NCBI RefSeq assembly: GCF_947501165.1
Contig: NZ_CANMUU010000004.1
Span: 186,001-250,000, forward strand
Length of the DNA: 64,000 nucleotides
From: an uncultured Allomuricauda sp.
GTDB taxonomy: Bacteria; Bacteroidota; Bacteroidia; Flavobacteriales; Flavobacteriaceae
Reading direction: 5' to 3'
The notes under the pieces were generated by a model. The model was not told where the DNA came from. It saw only the letters and a program-made list of their open reading frames with translations, and did not search any database. Below are positions 50,439 through 58,554 of this stretch, in pieces (the first letter of the stretch is position 1; each line of letters begins with the position of its first letter). Both the position numbers and the translations under genes were made by a program.

Positions 50439-51584
50439 ATGAGTAAGGAACACATAGCATATTTATCATTGGGCAGTAATTTGGGAAATCGTTTTTATAC
50501 GCTCCAAAAAGCCATCTTTGAAATCAACCGTAGAGGTGGAAAGGTTATAAAGATTTCTTCCATTTACGAAACCCCAGCTGACGGCTTTGAAGGAGAAGAT
50601 TTTTTAAACGCTTGCGCACTTATCCAGACAGAACTAGAACCTTTAAGTTTGCTAGAAACAATACTTTCCATAGAACGTTCTTTTGGAAGGGAGCGCAAAC
50701 AGAATGAGGGTTATGAGTCCAGAACACTGGATATTGATTTACTGCTTTACAACAATGAAATAATCCATACAGATACTTTAGTGGTTCCTCATCCCAAAAT
50801 GCATGAAAGGGCCTTTGTCTTGAAACCTTTGGCAGATATCGCCCCACAATATTACCATCCCATTGAGAACAAAGACATTCGAAATCTACTGCAGCAGACC
50901 AAGGGTCGTGAAAAGCTGGATAAAAGTCCATTAAAGTTTTTCAAGGACCGTAGTTCGCTGTTTGCGCAACTCCATTTTTTGGCCATTGAAGGAAATATAG
51001 GAGCTGGAAAGACTACCTTATCCAAAATGATAGCAAAAGAATTCAATGCTAAATTGGTATTGGAGCGTTTTGCAGACAATCCATTCCTGCCAAAATTCTA
51101 TGAAGACCAAGCCCGTTATGCTTTTCCTTTGGAAATGTCTTTTTTGGCAGACAGGTATCAACAATTTACGGATGATACCACCCAATTTGATCTCTTCAAA
51201 AATTTTATGGTGAGTGACTATGATATTTTCAAATCTTTGATTTTTGCCAAAATTACCTTACAAGAGGATGAATTCAATCTATATCGAAAGGTATTTAATT
51301 TCATGTACAAGGAGGTTAAAAAACCGGATATCTACCTTTACCTCTATCAAAACACAGAGCGATTATTGAAAAACATAAAAAAAAGAGGCAGGTCTTATGA
51401 GCAAAATATACCCTTTGATTATTTGGAAAAAATCAACCGGGGCTATATGGGATTCATTAAGGGGCGTCCCCAGCAAAACAGTATCATACTGGATTTAAGT
51501 GATATGGATTTCGTGTCCAGACCATCCGATTACGAGTCCATCTTGGAAAAACTGGAAAACAAGATTCTTTTAACCCGTTTTTAA
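50439..51584 (+). CDS. folK: HPPK (FolK) fused to a deoxynucleoside kinase
   Basis: A 381-residue fusion. Residues about 1-145 are 6-hydroxymethyl-dihydropterin pyrophosphokinase (YLSLGSNLGNRFYTLQKAI and RTLDIDLLLYNN). Residues about 185-381 are a deoxynucleoside kinase: P-loop IEGNIGAGKTTLSKMIA, VLERFADNPFLPKFYED, LADRYQQF and YLYLYQNTERLLKNIKKRGR. The start is the ATG at 50439; the longer frame is not supported. One protein thus serves both folate synthesis and deoxynucleoside salvage, two inputs to dTMP supply. I know this fusion from other Bacteroidota annotations. A terminator follows it and overlaps the 3' end of the convergent trmH-like gene. Confidence 0.92.
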   Translation: MSKEHIAYLSLGSNLGNRFYTLQKAIFEINRRGGKVIKISSIYETPADGFEGEDFLNACALIQTELEPLSLLETILSIERSFGRERKQNEGYESRTLDIDLLLYNNEIIHTDTLVVPHPKMHERAFVLKPLADIAPQYYHPIENKDIRNLLQQTKGREKLDKSPLKFFKDRSSLFAQLHFLAIEGNIGAGKTTLSKMIAKEFNAKLVLERFADNPFLPKFYEDQARYAFPLEMSFLADRYQQFTDDTTQFDLFKNFMVSDYDIFKSLIFAKITLQEDEFNLYRKVFNFMYKEVKKPDIYLYLYQNTERLLKNIKKRGRSYEQNIPFDYLEKINRGYMGFIKGRPQQNSIILDLSDMDFVSRPSDYESILEKLENKILLTRF

Positions 51585-51676
51585 GAGAATTTTTGGAAAA
51601 TGTTTGGATATAACGAATGGTTTTATTTTATTAGCCATCTCTTTAAGAGAAACTAACTAACTCGAACTATATGTTG

Positions 51677-51703
51677 AAGCCCTGAAATTTCAGGGCTTTT
51701 TTT
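51677..51703 (+). terminator. Rho-independent terminator overlapping the trmH-like 3' end
   Basis: AAGCCCTGAAA (51677-51687) and TTTCAGGGCTT (51688-51698) form a palindrome followed by T up to 51703. The TGA stop of the minus-strand methyltransferase (51690-51692) is inside the stem, so the terminator for folK-dNK is also coding sequence on the other strand. Confidence 0.72.
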
Positions 51704-52232
51704 GTGCATTGAATTTCGTCCAGATATCCCAAACCACTACCCCAGCGCTTACCGAGATGTTTAAGGAATGTTTGGTGCCGAATTGTGGAATCTCCAAAAC
51801 CAGGTCACAGGCGGAGACCACTTCCTGGGAAACTCCCTTTACCTCGTTTCCAAAAATCAATGCAATTCGTTCTTGCCTATTTGGCATAAAATCCTGAAGG
51901 TGGGTTGCTTCTTCCGCTTGTTCAATGGCAATAGTCTGCACTCCTTTGCTTTTTAATTCTTCAACTACTTGCAGAGTACTTTCCCTGTATTCCCATTCCA
52001 CACTTTGCGTGGCGCCCAATGCAGTTTTTCGAATATCCTTATGTGGTGGTGTGGCCGTAATTCCGCATAAGACTACTTTTTCTACAAGAAAGGCATCAGC
52101 AGTTCTAAAAACTGAACCGATATTGTTCAAACTTCGAATATTGTCCAAAATCACAATCATGGGCATTTTTGCCGCTTGTTTGAATTCCTCCACATTCAAC
52201 CTTTCCAGTTCACTGTTCTGCAGTTTCCGCAT
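51690..52232 (-). CDS. SpoU/TrmH-family RNA 2'-O-methyltransferase
   Basis: A 180-residue cytoplasmic enzyme with the SPOUT knot motifs: NIRSLNNIGSVFRTADAF (motif 1), LIFGNEVKGVSQEVV (motif 2) and IPQFGTKHSLNISVSAGVVVWDIW (motif 3). These methylate the 2'-OH of rRNA or tRNA, but the target cannot be told from the sequence. It is short relative to TrmH (229) and lacks extra N-terminal domains, which fits the YibK/TrmL or small SpoU group. It is convergent with folK-dNK and divergent to mutS. Confidence 0.88.
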   Translation of the reverse strand: MRKLQNSELERLNVEEFKQAAKMPMIVILDNIRSLNNIGSVFRTADAFLVEKVVLCGITATPPHKDIRKTALGATQSVEWEYRESTLQVVEELKSKGVQTIAIEQAEEATHLQDFMPNRQERIALIFGNEVKGVSQEVVSACDLVLEIPQFGTKHSLNISVSAGVVVWDIWTKFNAQKKP

Positions 52233-52344
52233 ATTTACTTTTCAACTTTAGGATTCAAAATATCAACAAAAATTTTTGAGGTCTGGGGAAAAAGGTATTT
52301 TCGTCTGTACCGATTTTGGACAAAATTAAACGAATACACTCGCC

Positions 52345-54969
52345 TTGGCAACCAAAAAACCATCCAAAAAAGTAACTCCCTTAATGCAGCAGTACAATGC
52401 CATTAAGATAAAGCATCCTGATGCCATATTGCTTTTTCGAGTGGGCGATTTCTATGAAACCTTTGGTGAAGATGCCATCAAAGCGGCTAAGATTTTGGGC
52501 ATCATACTTACCCATAGAAACAATGGGGGTGATAAAACTGAACTTGCCGGGTTTCCCCATCACTCTTTGAATACTTATTTGCCCAAATTAGTGAAGGCGG
52601 GACAACGAGTTGCCATTTGTGACCAACTGGAAGACCCAAAACAAACAAAAAGTATCGTAAAACGTGGAGTGACCGAATTGGTTACCCCAGGAGTGGCTTT
52701 AAATGATGACATTCTAAACTCGAAGAGCAATAATTTTTTATGTGCAGTTCATTTTGGTCTCAAAAAATTAGGTGTTGCGTTCTTGGACATTTCCACAGGA
52801 GAGTTTTTGACCTCTCAAGGTTCCACGGAGCAAGTGGATAAACTACTTCAGAACTTTTCCCCAAACGAAATATTGGTTTCAAAGAGTCACAAAAAAGAAT
52901 TTGTGGAGCATTTCGGAGGCAATCATCATACCTTTTTCTTAGAAGATTGGATTTTTCAGGATGATTTTGCCCATGAACGGCTTACCCAACACTTCAAGAC
53001 ACGTTCCTTGCAAGGTTTTGGAGTTGACCATCTAAAGGATGGTATTGTAGCCTCTGGTGCTGTCTTGCATTACCTTTCTGAAACACAGCATACCCGTCTG
53101 CAGCACATCAACAAAATTCAGCGAATTGTTGAGGAAGATTATGTTTGGATGGACCGATTTACCATTCGCAACTTGGAATTATACCATTCACATAACCTCA
53201 ATGCCATAACACTGATTGATGTTATAGACAAAACTTTATCGCCAATGGGCGGAAGACTTTTGAAACGATGGTTGGCGCTACCCTTAAAAAATATAGACAC
53301 GATTCGTGAGCGACATCAGATTGTTTCGTATTTGAAAGAAGCCGAAACCTCACTGGAAAGAATTCGACATTGGATTTCCGGCATGGGAGATTTGGAGCGC
53401 TTGATTTCCAAATTGGCAACAGGAAAAATAAATCCGAAAGAAGTTATTCAATTAAAGAATAGCCTAGAAGCCCTGATTCCGATGCGTCAAATCGCCATGG
53501 AAAGTGACAATGAGGCTTTGTCCAAATTAGGGGAGCAAATGGACCTCTGTGATGCTTTGCGTACCAAAATAAAAGAGGTATTGAATGAGGAGGCTCCCAT
53601 TCAAATTGCCAAAGGTAATGTTATCGCCCAAGGATATTCTGAAGAACTAGACGAGCTGAGAAATCTTGCATTCTCCGGTAAGGATTACTTGGACAAGATG
53701 CTGACCCGAGAGATGGAAAAAACGGGCATCACATCCTTAAAGATTGCCTCCAACAATGTATTTGGATATTATATTGAAGTGCGCAATACGCATAAGGACA
53801 AAGTACCGGAATCTTGGATTCGCAAACAGACCTTGGTAAATGCAGAACGCTATATTACCGAAGAACTCAAGGAATACGAAGCCAAAATATTGGGAGCCGA
53901 AGAGCGCATCCATAGCTTGGAACAACAACTTTTTGAGCAACTGCTGGTATGGATGCAGGAATACATTGCTCCTGTGCAGAAAAATTCACAATTAGTGGCC
54001 CAGTTGGATTGCCTTTGCGGCTTTGCTTGTTTAGCCCAAGACAACAACTATAGTTTGCCTGAAATGAATGATTCCACAACGTTGGAAATCCGGGATGGGC
54101 GGCATCCTGTAATTGAGAAGCAACTTCCTCCAGGGGAAAGTTATGTTTCCAACGACGTTATTTTGAATAGGGATGAACAGCAAATCATTATGGTAACTGG
54201 ACCAAATATGAGTGGTAAGTCGGCCATACTCCGTCAAACCGCTTTAATTACCTTACTAGCACAAATGGGAAGTTTTGTTCCAGCTTCTTCAGCCAACATT
54301 GGGGTAGTCGATAAAATTTTTACTCGCGTAGGTGCGAGCGACAATATTTCGTTGGGCGAATCGACCTTCATGGTAGAAATGAACGAGACCGCCAGCATTT
54401 TGAACAACCTTTCAGAAAGAAGCTTGGTATTGTTGGATGAAATTGGTCGGGGCACCAGTACTTATGATGGTATATCCATCGCCTGGGCCATATCAGAATA
54501 TTTGCATGAACATCCTGCCAAAGCAAAAACCCTATTTGCTACCCATTATCATGAGCTTAATGAGATGACCAAGACTTTTTCCCGAATCAAAAACTATAGT
54601 GTTTCGGTCAAGGAAGTAAAAAATAATGTGTTGTTCTTACGCAAACTGGTTCCGGGTGGAAGTGAACACAGTTTTGGAATCCACGTGGCCAAAATGGCCG
54701 GAATGCCCCAACAAGTGGTCCAAAAAGCAGGAAAGATTCTAAAGAAATTGGAAAAATCCCATTCCAGTGAGGAGATTACGGATAAACTCGAACAAGCTTC
54801 GGCTGATGAAATGCAGCTAAGCTTTTTTAATCTGGACGACCCACTTTTAGAAGAAATTAGAGATGAGATATTGCATCTGGACATTGATACTTTAACTCCA
54901 GTGGAAGCTCTTATGAAACTCAACGAAATTAAGCGCCTTCTTACTAAAAAGAAGAAAGCTTCCTCTTAA
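52345..54969 (+). CDS. mutS: DNA mismatch repair protein MutS
   Basis: An 874-residue protein that recognises mispairs. The mismatch-reading Phe-x-Glu is within [14 protein letters not shown] (near residue 37). The ATPase domain has Walker [19 protein letters not shown] and Walker [18 protein letters not shown], and the dimer part ends in the [18 protein letters not shown]-type tail. Translation starts at the TTG at 52345 (LATKKPSKK, with no earlier ATG in frame). Length compares with E. coli MutS (853). It is upstream of two tRNA genes. No mutL is found here. Confidence 0.96.
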   Translation: MATKKPSKKVTPLMQQYNAIKIKHPDAILLFRVGDFYETFGEDAIKAAKILGIILTHRNNGGDKTELAGFPHHSLNTYLPKLVKAGQRVAICDQLEDPKQTKSIVKRGVTELVTPGVALNDDILNSKSNNFLCAVHFGLKKLGVAFLDISTGEFLTSQGSTEQVDKLLQNFSPNEILVSKSHKKEFVEHFGGNHHTFFLEDWIFQDDFAHERLTQHFKTRSLQGFGVDHLKDGIVASGAVLHYLSETQHTRLQHINKIQRIVEEDYVWMDRFTIRNLELYHSHNLNAITLIDVIDKTLSPMGGRLLKRWLALPLKNIDTIRERHQIVSYLKEAETSLERIRHWISGMGDLERLISKLATGKINPKEVIQLKNSLEALIPMRQIAMESDNEALSKLGEQMDLCDALRTKIKEVLNEEAPIQIAKGNVIAQGYSEELDELRNLAFSGKDYLDKMLTREMEKTGITSLKIASNNVFGYYIEVRNTHKDKVPESWIRKQTLVNAERYITEELKEYEAKILGAEERIHSLEQQLFEQLLVWMQEYIAPVQKNSQLVAQLDCLCGFACLAQDNNYSLPEMNDSTTLEIRDGRHPVIEKQLPPGESYVSNDVILNRDEQQIIMVTGPNMSGKSAILRQTALITLLAQMGSFVPASSANIGVVDKIFTRVGASDNISLGESTFMVEMNETASILNNLSERSLVLLDEIGRGTSTYDGISIAWAISEYLHEHPAKAKTLFATHYHELNEMTKTFSRIKNYSVSVKEVKNNVLFLRKLVPGGSEHSFGIHVAKMAGMPQQVVQKAGKILKKLEKSHSSEEITDKLEQASADEMQLSFFNLDDPLLEEIRDEILHLDIDTLTPVEALMKLNEIKRLLTKKKKASS

Positions 54970-54975
54970 AATGCT

Positions 54976-55004
54976 TTTGTATTTACAGAAATGTATTAAA
55001 TTTG
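54976..55004 (+). promoter_or_regulatory. Candidate promoter of the tRNA-Gly gene
   Basis: TTTG at 54976-54979 and TAAATTTG at 54997-55004 form a Bacteroidota-type promoter with 17 bases between them (a little short). The tRNA starts at 55043. Confidence 0.55.
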
Positions 55005-55042
55005 CATCCGCATCTTTGAAAAGGGTGCATGTTCTTTAAAAT

Positions 55043-55115
55043 GCGAAAATAGCTCAGTTGGTAGAGCATCACCTTGCCAAGGTGGAGGTCGCGGGTTCGA
55101 ATCCCGTTTTTCGCT
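55043..55115 (+). tRNA. tRNA-Gly (anticodon GCC)
   Basis: A 73-base cloverleaf with the GCGAAAA / TTTTCGC acceptor stem, AGCTCAGTTGGTAGAGC D arm, anticodon loop TTGCCAA (GCC), and GGTTCGAATCC T arm. The discriminator is T, and CCA is not encoded. A terminator follows directly. Confidence 0.97.
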
Positions 55116-55116
55116 C

Positions 55117-55142
55117 AAAAACGCTGCTTGCAGCGTTTTTTT
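55117..55142 (+). terminator. Rho-independent terminator after tRNA-Gly
   Basis: ACGCTG and CAGCGT form a stem around CTTG, flanked by an A-run before and seven T after. It separates the two tRNA genes. Confidence 0.72.
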
Positions 55143-55153
55143 ATTTAAGTCTG

Positions 55154-55241
55154 GCTCGAGTGGTGGAATTGGTAGACACGTTGGACTTAAAATCCAATGG
55201 CCATTGTGGCCGTGCGGGTTCAAGTCCCGCCTCGAGTACCA
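55154..55241 (+). tRNA. tRNA-Leu (anticodon TAA)
   Basis: A type-II tRNA with a long variable arm. The acceptor stem GCTCGAG pairs with CTCGAGT; the anticodon loop CTTAAAA gives TAA; the T arm is CGGGTTCAAGTCCCG; CCA is encoded at 55239-55241. A terminator lies just after it. Confidence 0.96.
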
Positions 55242-55250
55242 ATGAATAGA

Positions 55251-55278
55251 AAGTCGTAACTGTTGTTACGACTTTTTT
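55251..55278 (+). terminator. Rho-independent terminator after tRNA-Leu
   Basis: AAGTCGTAAC (55251-55260) pairs perfectly with GTTACGACTT (55265-55274) around TGTT, with T continuing to 55278. Confidence 0.8.
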
Positions 55279-55684
55279 GTTTATAGGGTTTGCTCAAATT
55301 TTAATTTGTAAAAAGTCCGAAAACAAAATGGGCTATCATATTATGATTGATTTTTTATTCTCAACAGGTTCGAATGGGACTCGCCGGATGGCAATTCCCG
55401 CCTCTAGTACTTCAATATCCTTTTAGTTTTACTACGCTGGTTTTTTTTTCAAGGCTCAATCAATTACATTTCTTCTGTCTCAAACGAAAAAAATTAGACT
55501 AAACACGCATGTGTATTACCTCAAGGTAGGCTTGAGTAAAATACCTTTTTTTTACTACTTCCACTATAAATAAAAAAAACTTGAGAAAAATGACTTCTGG
55601 CATATTCTCAGTAGAATTCCAATTTTATCTTTATAAATGACTCTAACCACTAAAAGACCAATCAATTTTATTGTTGGAAAGAAA
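55279..55684. other. AT-rich intergenic spacer after the tRNA genes
   Basis: This 406-base stretch has no gene that I can support. It contains a degenerate copy of the tRNA-Leu 3' end (55392-55410), a GGTTCGAAT segment (55368-55376) like a T-loop, and a small hairpin, CTCAAG-GTAGG-CTTGAG (55520-55536), followed by T. A TATCTTTA near 55630 resembles a -7 box for the DinB-like gene. The presence of tRNA debris suggests past integration or rearrangement. Confidence 0.6.
55392..55410 (+). repeat. Degenerate copy of the tRNA-Leu 3' end
   Basis: CAATTCCCGCCTCTAGTAC differs from the tRNA-Leu segment CAAGTCCCGCCTCGAGTAC at only two of 19 bases and lies about 170 bp downstream in the same orientation. 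Such partial copies are typical of integrase attachment-site scars, although no integrase remains. Confidence 0.6.
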
Positions 55685-56149
55685 ATGAACGAAAAAGAGA
55701 AACAAATAAAAATCAATCTAGAGCGTTTACAAAGCGAAGTAAAACGCTTCATTGACTTTTTTGAACAGGGACTTGATCATGAAATCATGATATACGAACT
55801 CTGGAACGCAAAAGACATCCTTGGCCACGTCACGTTTTGGCACGAAAGTTTTGCAAGAAATATCTCTGATTTAGGAAAGGGCATTAAACCAACGCCACTG
55901 AAAGGCAAACTGTCTGAGGTAAACGTGTTGAGCGTTGAAACCACCAAAAAGGAATCAATACATGATTTGATTGCTCGACTCCAAGGCGCCCAAAGCACAA
56001 TAGAGGAGTTTATATTCGTGAAAAAAATTGATTTAATTCCTTATAAAAAGGGTTCTCGGGACTATTCAAGGGAAGAACATCTAATTGTAGTGGCAAACCA
56101 TATTCGCAAACATCTAAAGGATTTACAAAAAACATATACCAACATCTAG
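55685..56149 (+). CDS. DinB-like four-helix protein (ClbS/DfsB family)
   Basis: A 154-residue cytoplasmic protein. It shows the ClbS/DfsB signature: WNAKDILGHVTFWHESFARNI near residue 40 and ANHIRKHLKDLQK near the C-terminus, a four-helix bundle with His positions typical of DinB-type metal sites. ClbS members protect against the DNA damage of colibactin; other members have unknown roles. I use the ATG at 55685, preceded by GGAAAG; an ATG 16 codons earlier (55637) is also possible. It is the first gene after the tRNA-proximal spacer. Confidence 0.78.
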   Translation: MNEKEKQIKINLERLQSEVKRFIDFFEQGLDHEIMIYELWNAKDILGHVTFWHESFARNISDLGKGIKPTPLKGKLSEVNVLSVETTKKESIHDLIARLQGAQSTIEEFIFVKKIDLIPYKKGSRDYSREEHLIVVANHIRKHLKDLQKTYTNI

Positions 56150-56208
56150 TTTACAACCCTTCCCCACTTCAATCCAACCTTTTCGCCCATCCTAAATCAA
56201 ATAATCCA

Positions 56209-56224
56209 AGTATTCTAAAATACT
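56209..56224 (+). promoter_or_regulatory. Inverted repeat AGTATT-CTAA-AATACT before the Crp/Fnr gene
   Basis: A perfect 6-4-6 inverted repeat 24 bases before the Crp/Fnr start. The geometry matches sites of this family, but the half-sites differ from those of the palindrome at 56841-56856. Confidence 0.4.
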
Positions 56225-56247
56225 CTAAAAATAAGTAACTTTAATAC

Positions 56248-56823
56248 ATGCAAATGCTAAGGGAATACTTTAACAGATTCGGTACTATTTCATCTGAAAA
56301 TATGGACTACTTACTGAGCCATTGTAAAAGTCTTGAAGTCCCCAAAGGCACTGAATTGATTAGGCCCAATCAAGATGTGGATGCGGTTTACTTTCTTGAA
56401 GAAGGTTTTCTTCACTATTATACCTATTCGGATTTTGGAGAGCGGATTACCTTAAAAGTAGTGGAAGCTAATTATTGTTGGACCATGATGGATAGCTTCG
56501 TTAACCAGGTTCCCAGTAGCGATTACTGTGTGGCCCTGAGTCCCGTTCGACTCTGTGAGCTGAAAAGAGACAGCTATCTTGCCATTAAGTCCAGAAACAA
56601 GGAACTCAGCAATTTTATTCAGAGCATTGTAGAACAGATTTTATCTGCCAAGGTGATTGAAACGAACAAAAAGTCGAGAATGACCATAGAACAACGATAT
56701 CTGGATTTGCTTGAAAACCACACCAAAATGGTTCAAGAAGTTCCTGTTCAAATTCTTGCTTCCCTCATTGGCACTTCCAGAGAAACCTTGCACCGTATTC
56801 GTCGAAAACTTGCCGCCGCGTAG
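56248..56823 (+). CDS. Crp/Fnr-family transcriptional regulator
   Basis: A 191-residue cytoplasmic regulator. Residues about 20-115 form the cyclic-nucleotide-binding-like beta barrel (EVPKGTELIRPNQDVDAVYFLEEGFLHYY). The C-terminal helix-turn-helix is VPVQILASLIGTSRETLHRIRRKL. The barrel shows no clear PRAxT phosphate cassette (here VALSPVRLCEL), so it may not bind cAMP. There are no N-terminal Fe-S cysteines as in FNR. A start at 56254 (ATGCTAAGG) is also possible. A perfect palindrome lies just downstream. Confidence 0.88.
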   Translation: MQMLREYFNRFGTISSENMDYLLSHCKSLEVPKGTELIRPNQDVDAVYFLEEGFLHYYTYSDFGERITLKVVEANYCWTMMDSFVNQVPSSDYCVALSPVRLCELKRDSYLAIKSRNKELSNFIQSIVEQILSAKVIETNKKSRMTIEQRYLDLLENHTKMVQEVPVQILASLIGTSRETLHRIRRKLAAA

Positions 56824-56840
56824 GATTCAAAAAATGTTAA

Positions 56841-56856
56841 TGTGTCAAATGACACA
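56841..56856 (+). promoter_or_regulatory. Perfect palindrome TGTGTC-AAAT-GACACA
   Basis: A 6-4-6 inverted repeat between the Crp/Fnr-family gene and the SRPBCC gene. The geometry is that of Crp/Fnr sites (5-4-5 half-sites such as TTGAT-N4-ATCAA). It lies about 70 bases before the SRPBCC start at 56925. Confidence 0.62.
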
Positions 56857-56924
56857 GACTTTTCATGATTTAGATTCGAATTTTAAAGTAGAACTTAAAA
56901 CAAGAACTTCTAAATACGCTGGTC

Positions 56925-57422
56925 ATGAAAAAATACGCATTTATCCTATTCGTCATGCTCTCTTTCTTCACAATACCTGAAGGAGTAGCACAAAAGAAAC
57001 AATTTACGCACACGATTGTAATCAACGATACCCCAGAGAATGTTTGGAACGCCCTTATGGATTATTCCAGCTTCAAGATGTGGGATAGCAATATCGTAGA
57101 TGTTCGTTGTCCAGATGAGCTTAAGAAGAAAGAAAACTGCCAAGTTATTGTGGAATCTGGTCAGATTTATGATGTTGAGATATTTGAAATTGTTGAAAAC
57201 GAATCGTATACCCTGCGTTACGACCTGCCTACAGGAACACTTTACATTCAACGTAAACTAAGCTCGAAAACTCCACTTGAGCTTACTGAAACGGTATGGT
57301 ACCGAGGCGTCTCCCAAAAAACCTTTGAACGGTACAAGGGTGAAAATTACGAAGAATCCATAAAGCAAAAACTGGAAGGGTTTAAAAACTATATGGAGAA
57401 AGACAACGGTAACGTAAAGTAG
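56925..57422 (+). CDS. Exported SRPBCC-fold (START-like) protein
   Basis: A 165-residue protein with a signal peptide (MKKYAFILFVMLSFFTIPEG). The mature part has the SRPBCC helix-grip pattern: ENVWNALMDYSSFKMWDSNIV at the start, beta strands with QVIVESGQIYDVEIFEIVEN, and the long C-terminal helix SIKQKLEGFKNYMEKDN. These folds bind hydrophobic ligands; secreted ones of unknown function are common in Bacteroidota. A possible regulatory palindrome precedes it, so it may be a Crp/Fnr target. Confidence 0.82.
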   Translation: MKKYAFILFVMLSFFTIPEGVAQKKQFTHTIVINDTPENVWNALMDYSSFKMWDSNIVDVRCPDELKKKENCQVIVESGQIYDVEIFEIVENESYTLRYDLPTGTLYIQRKLSSKTPLELTETVWYRGVSQKTFERYKGENYEESIKQKLEGFKNYMEKDNGNVK

Positions 57423-57457
57423 ACTACTTAAAAGGGGAAGGTCAAGTGGTTTTGCTT

Positions 57458-58465
57458 TTATTTTTTGGGTTGTATACCAAGAATCTCGGTGATGAACCCA
57501 TTGGTTTCTTTTTCAACAGCATTTAAATCTTTGGAGGTAATGCTTGAGGCAATGACATGGTCACCGACTTCAGGAAAGGCTGCTTTTCGCTTTAGCGATT
57601 GCGGAGTTCCCAATTGGTCGTACATTTCTAGCATAGCAGGAACGGAAACTACTCTATCCTGAATAGAATCGTTTTTATAAAAATAGCCCATAAAAATCGG
57701 TTGTGTTACTTTTTGGAAGGTTTTGGGTTTCATAGTATGGTCTACCAAAGTCTGAAGGTGGGTCAAGGCTTCCACCCTATATTTTGTAGTCCAATATTTC
57801 TTTTTTAGCTCATTGGCCTCAAATTCGTGATAATCCCCTTGCTTAACCCATCTAGCCAATTGAAGACCCCATGGCCCTGCCAATACTTTGGCATTTTGAT
57901 CATAAATCTCAATGTTGGGAGAATAGAGAATCAATCCAGCAATATCTTCATCACCACCAGCTAAATGCAATGCCAAAGTACCCCCTGTGGAAGTTGCCAT
58001 AAGAATCACTTTTTCGCCCAGCTTTTTCCCAACCGCAATGGCTTCTTTTGCTGATGCAATAAGTTCATTGGCCGTTAAATTCAACATAGGTTCCTTCTCA
58101 GTCAAACCATGTCCTGCCAAACGGGGAAGATATAAATTACAACCATATCTCTTGGCTGTTTGTATGTGCAAAGGCGCTCCCTCTGCCTGACTTGCAGACC
58201 AACCGTGTAGATAAACAATACTATATTCCGTTTTTTGAGGTATACTATCATACCAAATAATTCTGGATTCATTATCCGTCTTAATATTTGACGTTCCTTC
58301 TTCCCTTGCCAAAACCATTTTCTCAAGCACTTTTAAATCCGTTGGCACATTCGGTAAAGTCGTATCCAAGTCAGGTTTTTCCACTTTTGGGCCTAAAAAA
58401 AAGAGAGCTACCAAAAGCACCATCAACAATAATATTCCTTTAAAAAGGTTTTTCAATAACTTCAT
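57458..58465 (-). CDS. Alpha/beta hydrolase with N-terminal membrane anchor
   Basis: A 335-residue hydrolase. The N-terminus is a hydrophobic anchor (NLFKGILLLMVLLVALFFL). The catalytic elbow is ILMATSTGGTLALHLAGG (Ser near residue 170), the oxyanion loop is YLHGWSASQAEG, and the His is expected in EVGDHVIASSI. It resembles exported lysophospholipase/monoacylglycerol-lipase-like enzymes, but the substrate is not defined. It is divergent from the NRAMP-fold gene, with 89 bp between them. Confidence 0.85.
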   Translation of the reverse strand: MKLLKNLFKGILLLMVLLVALFFLGPKVEKPDLDTTLPNVPTDLKVLEKMVLAREEGTSNIKTDNESRIIWYDSIPQKTEYSIVYLHGWSASQAEGAPLHIQTAKRYGCNLYLPRLAGHGLTEKEPMLNLTANELIASAKEAIAVGKKLGEKVILMATSTGGTLALHLAGGDEDIAGLILYSPNIEIYDQNAKVLAGPWGLQLARWVKQGDYHEFEANELKKKYWTTKYRVEALTHLQTLVDHTMKPKTFQKVTQPIFMGYFYKNDSIQDRVVSVPAMLEMYDQLGTPQSLKRKAAFPEVGDHVIASSITSKDLNAVEKETNGFITEILGIQPKK

Positions 58466-58554
58466 AAAAACCGGTTTAGCAAGTCGTGTTTCAATTACCG
58501 TTTTGGCGATTCCTTAAATATACTACTTTAGTAAAACGTACTTTTATCTTCTTG

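Noticed and set aside
55058-55249. Reading frames across the tRNA-Gly and tRNA-Leu genes on both strands
   Set aside because: They run through two perfect tRNA cloverleaves and their terminators, so they are not protein genes.
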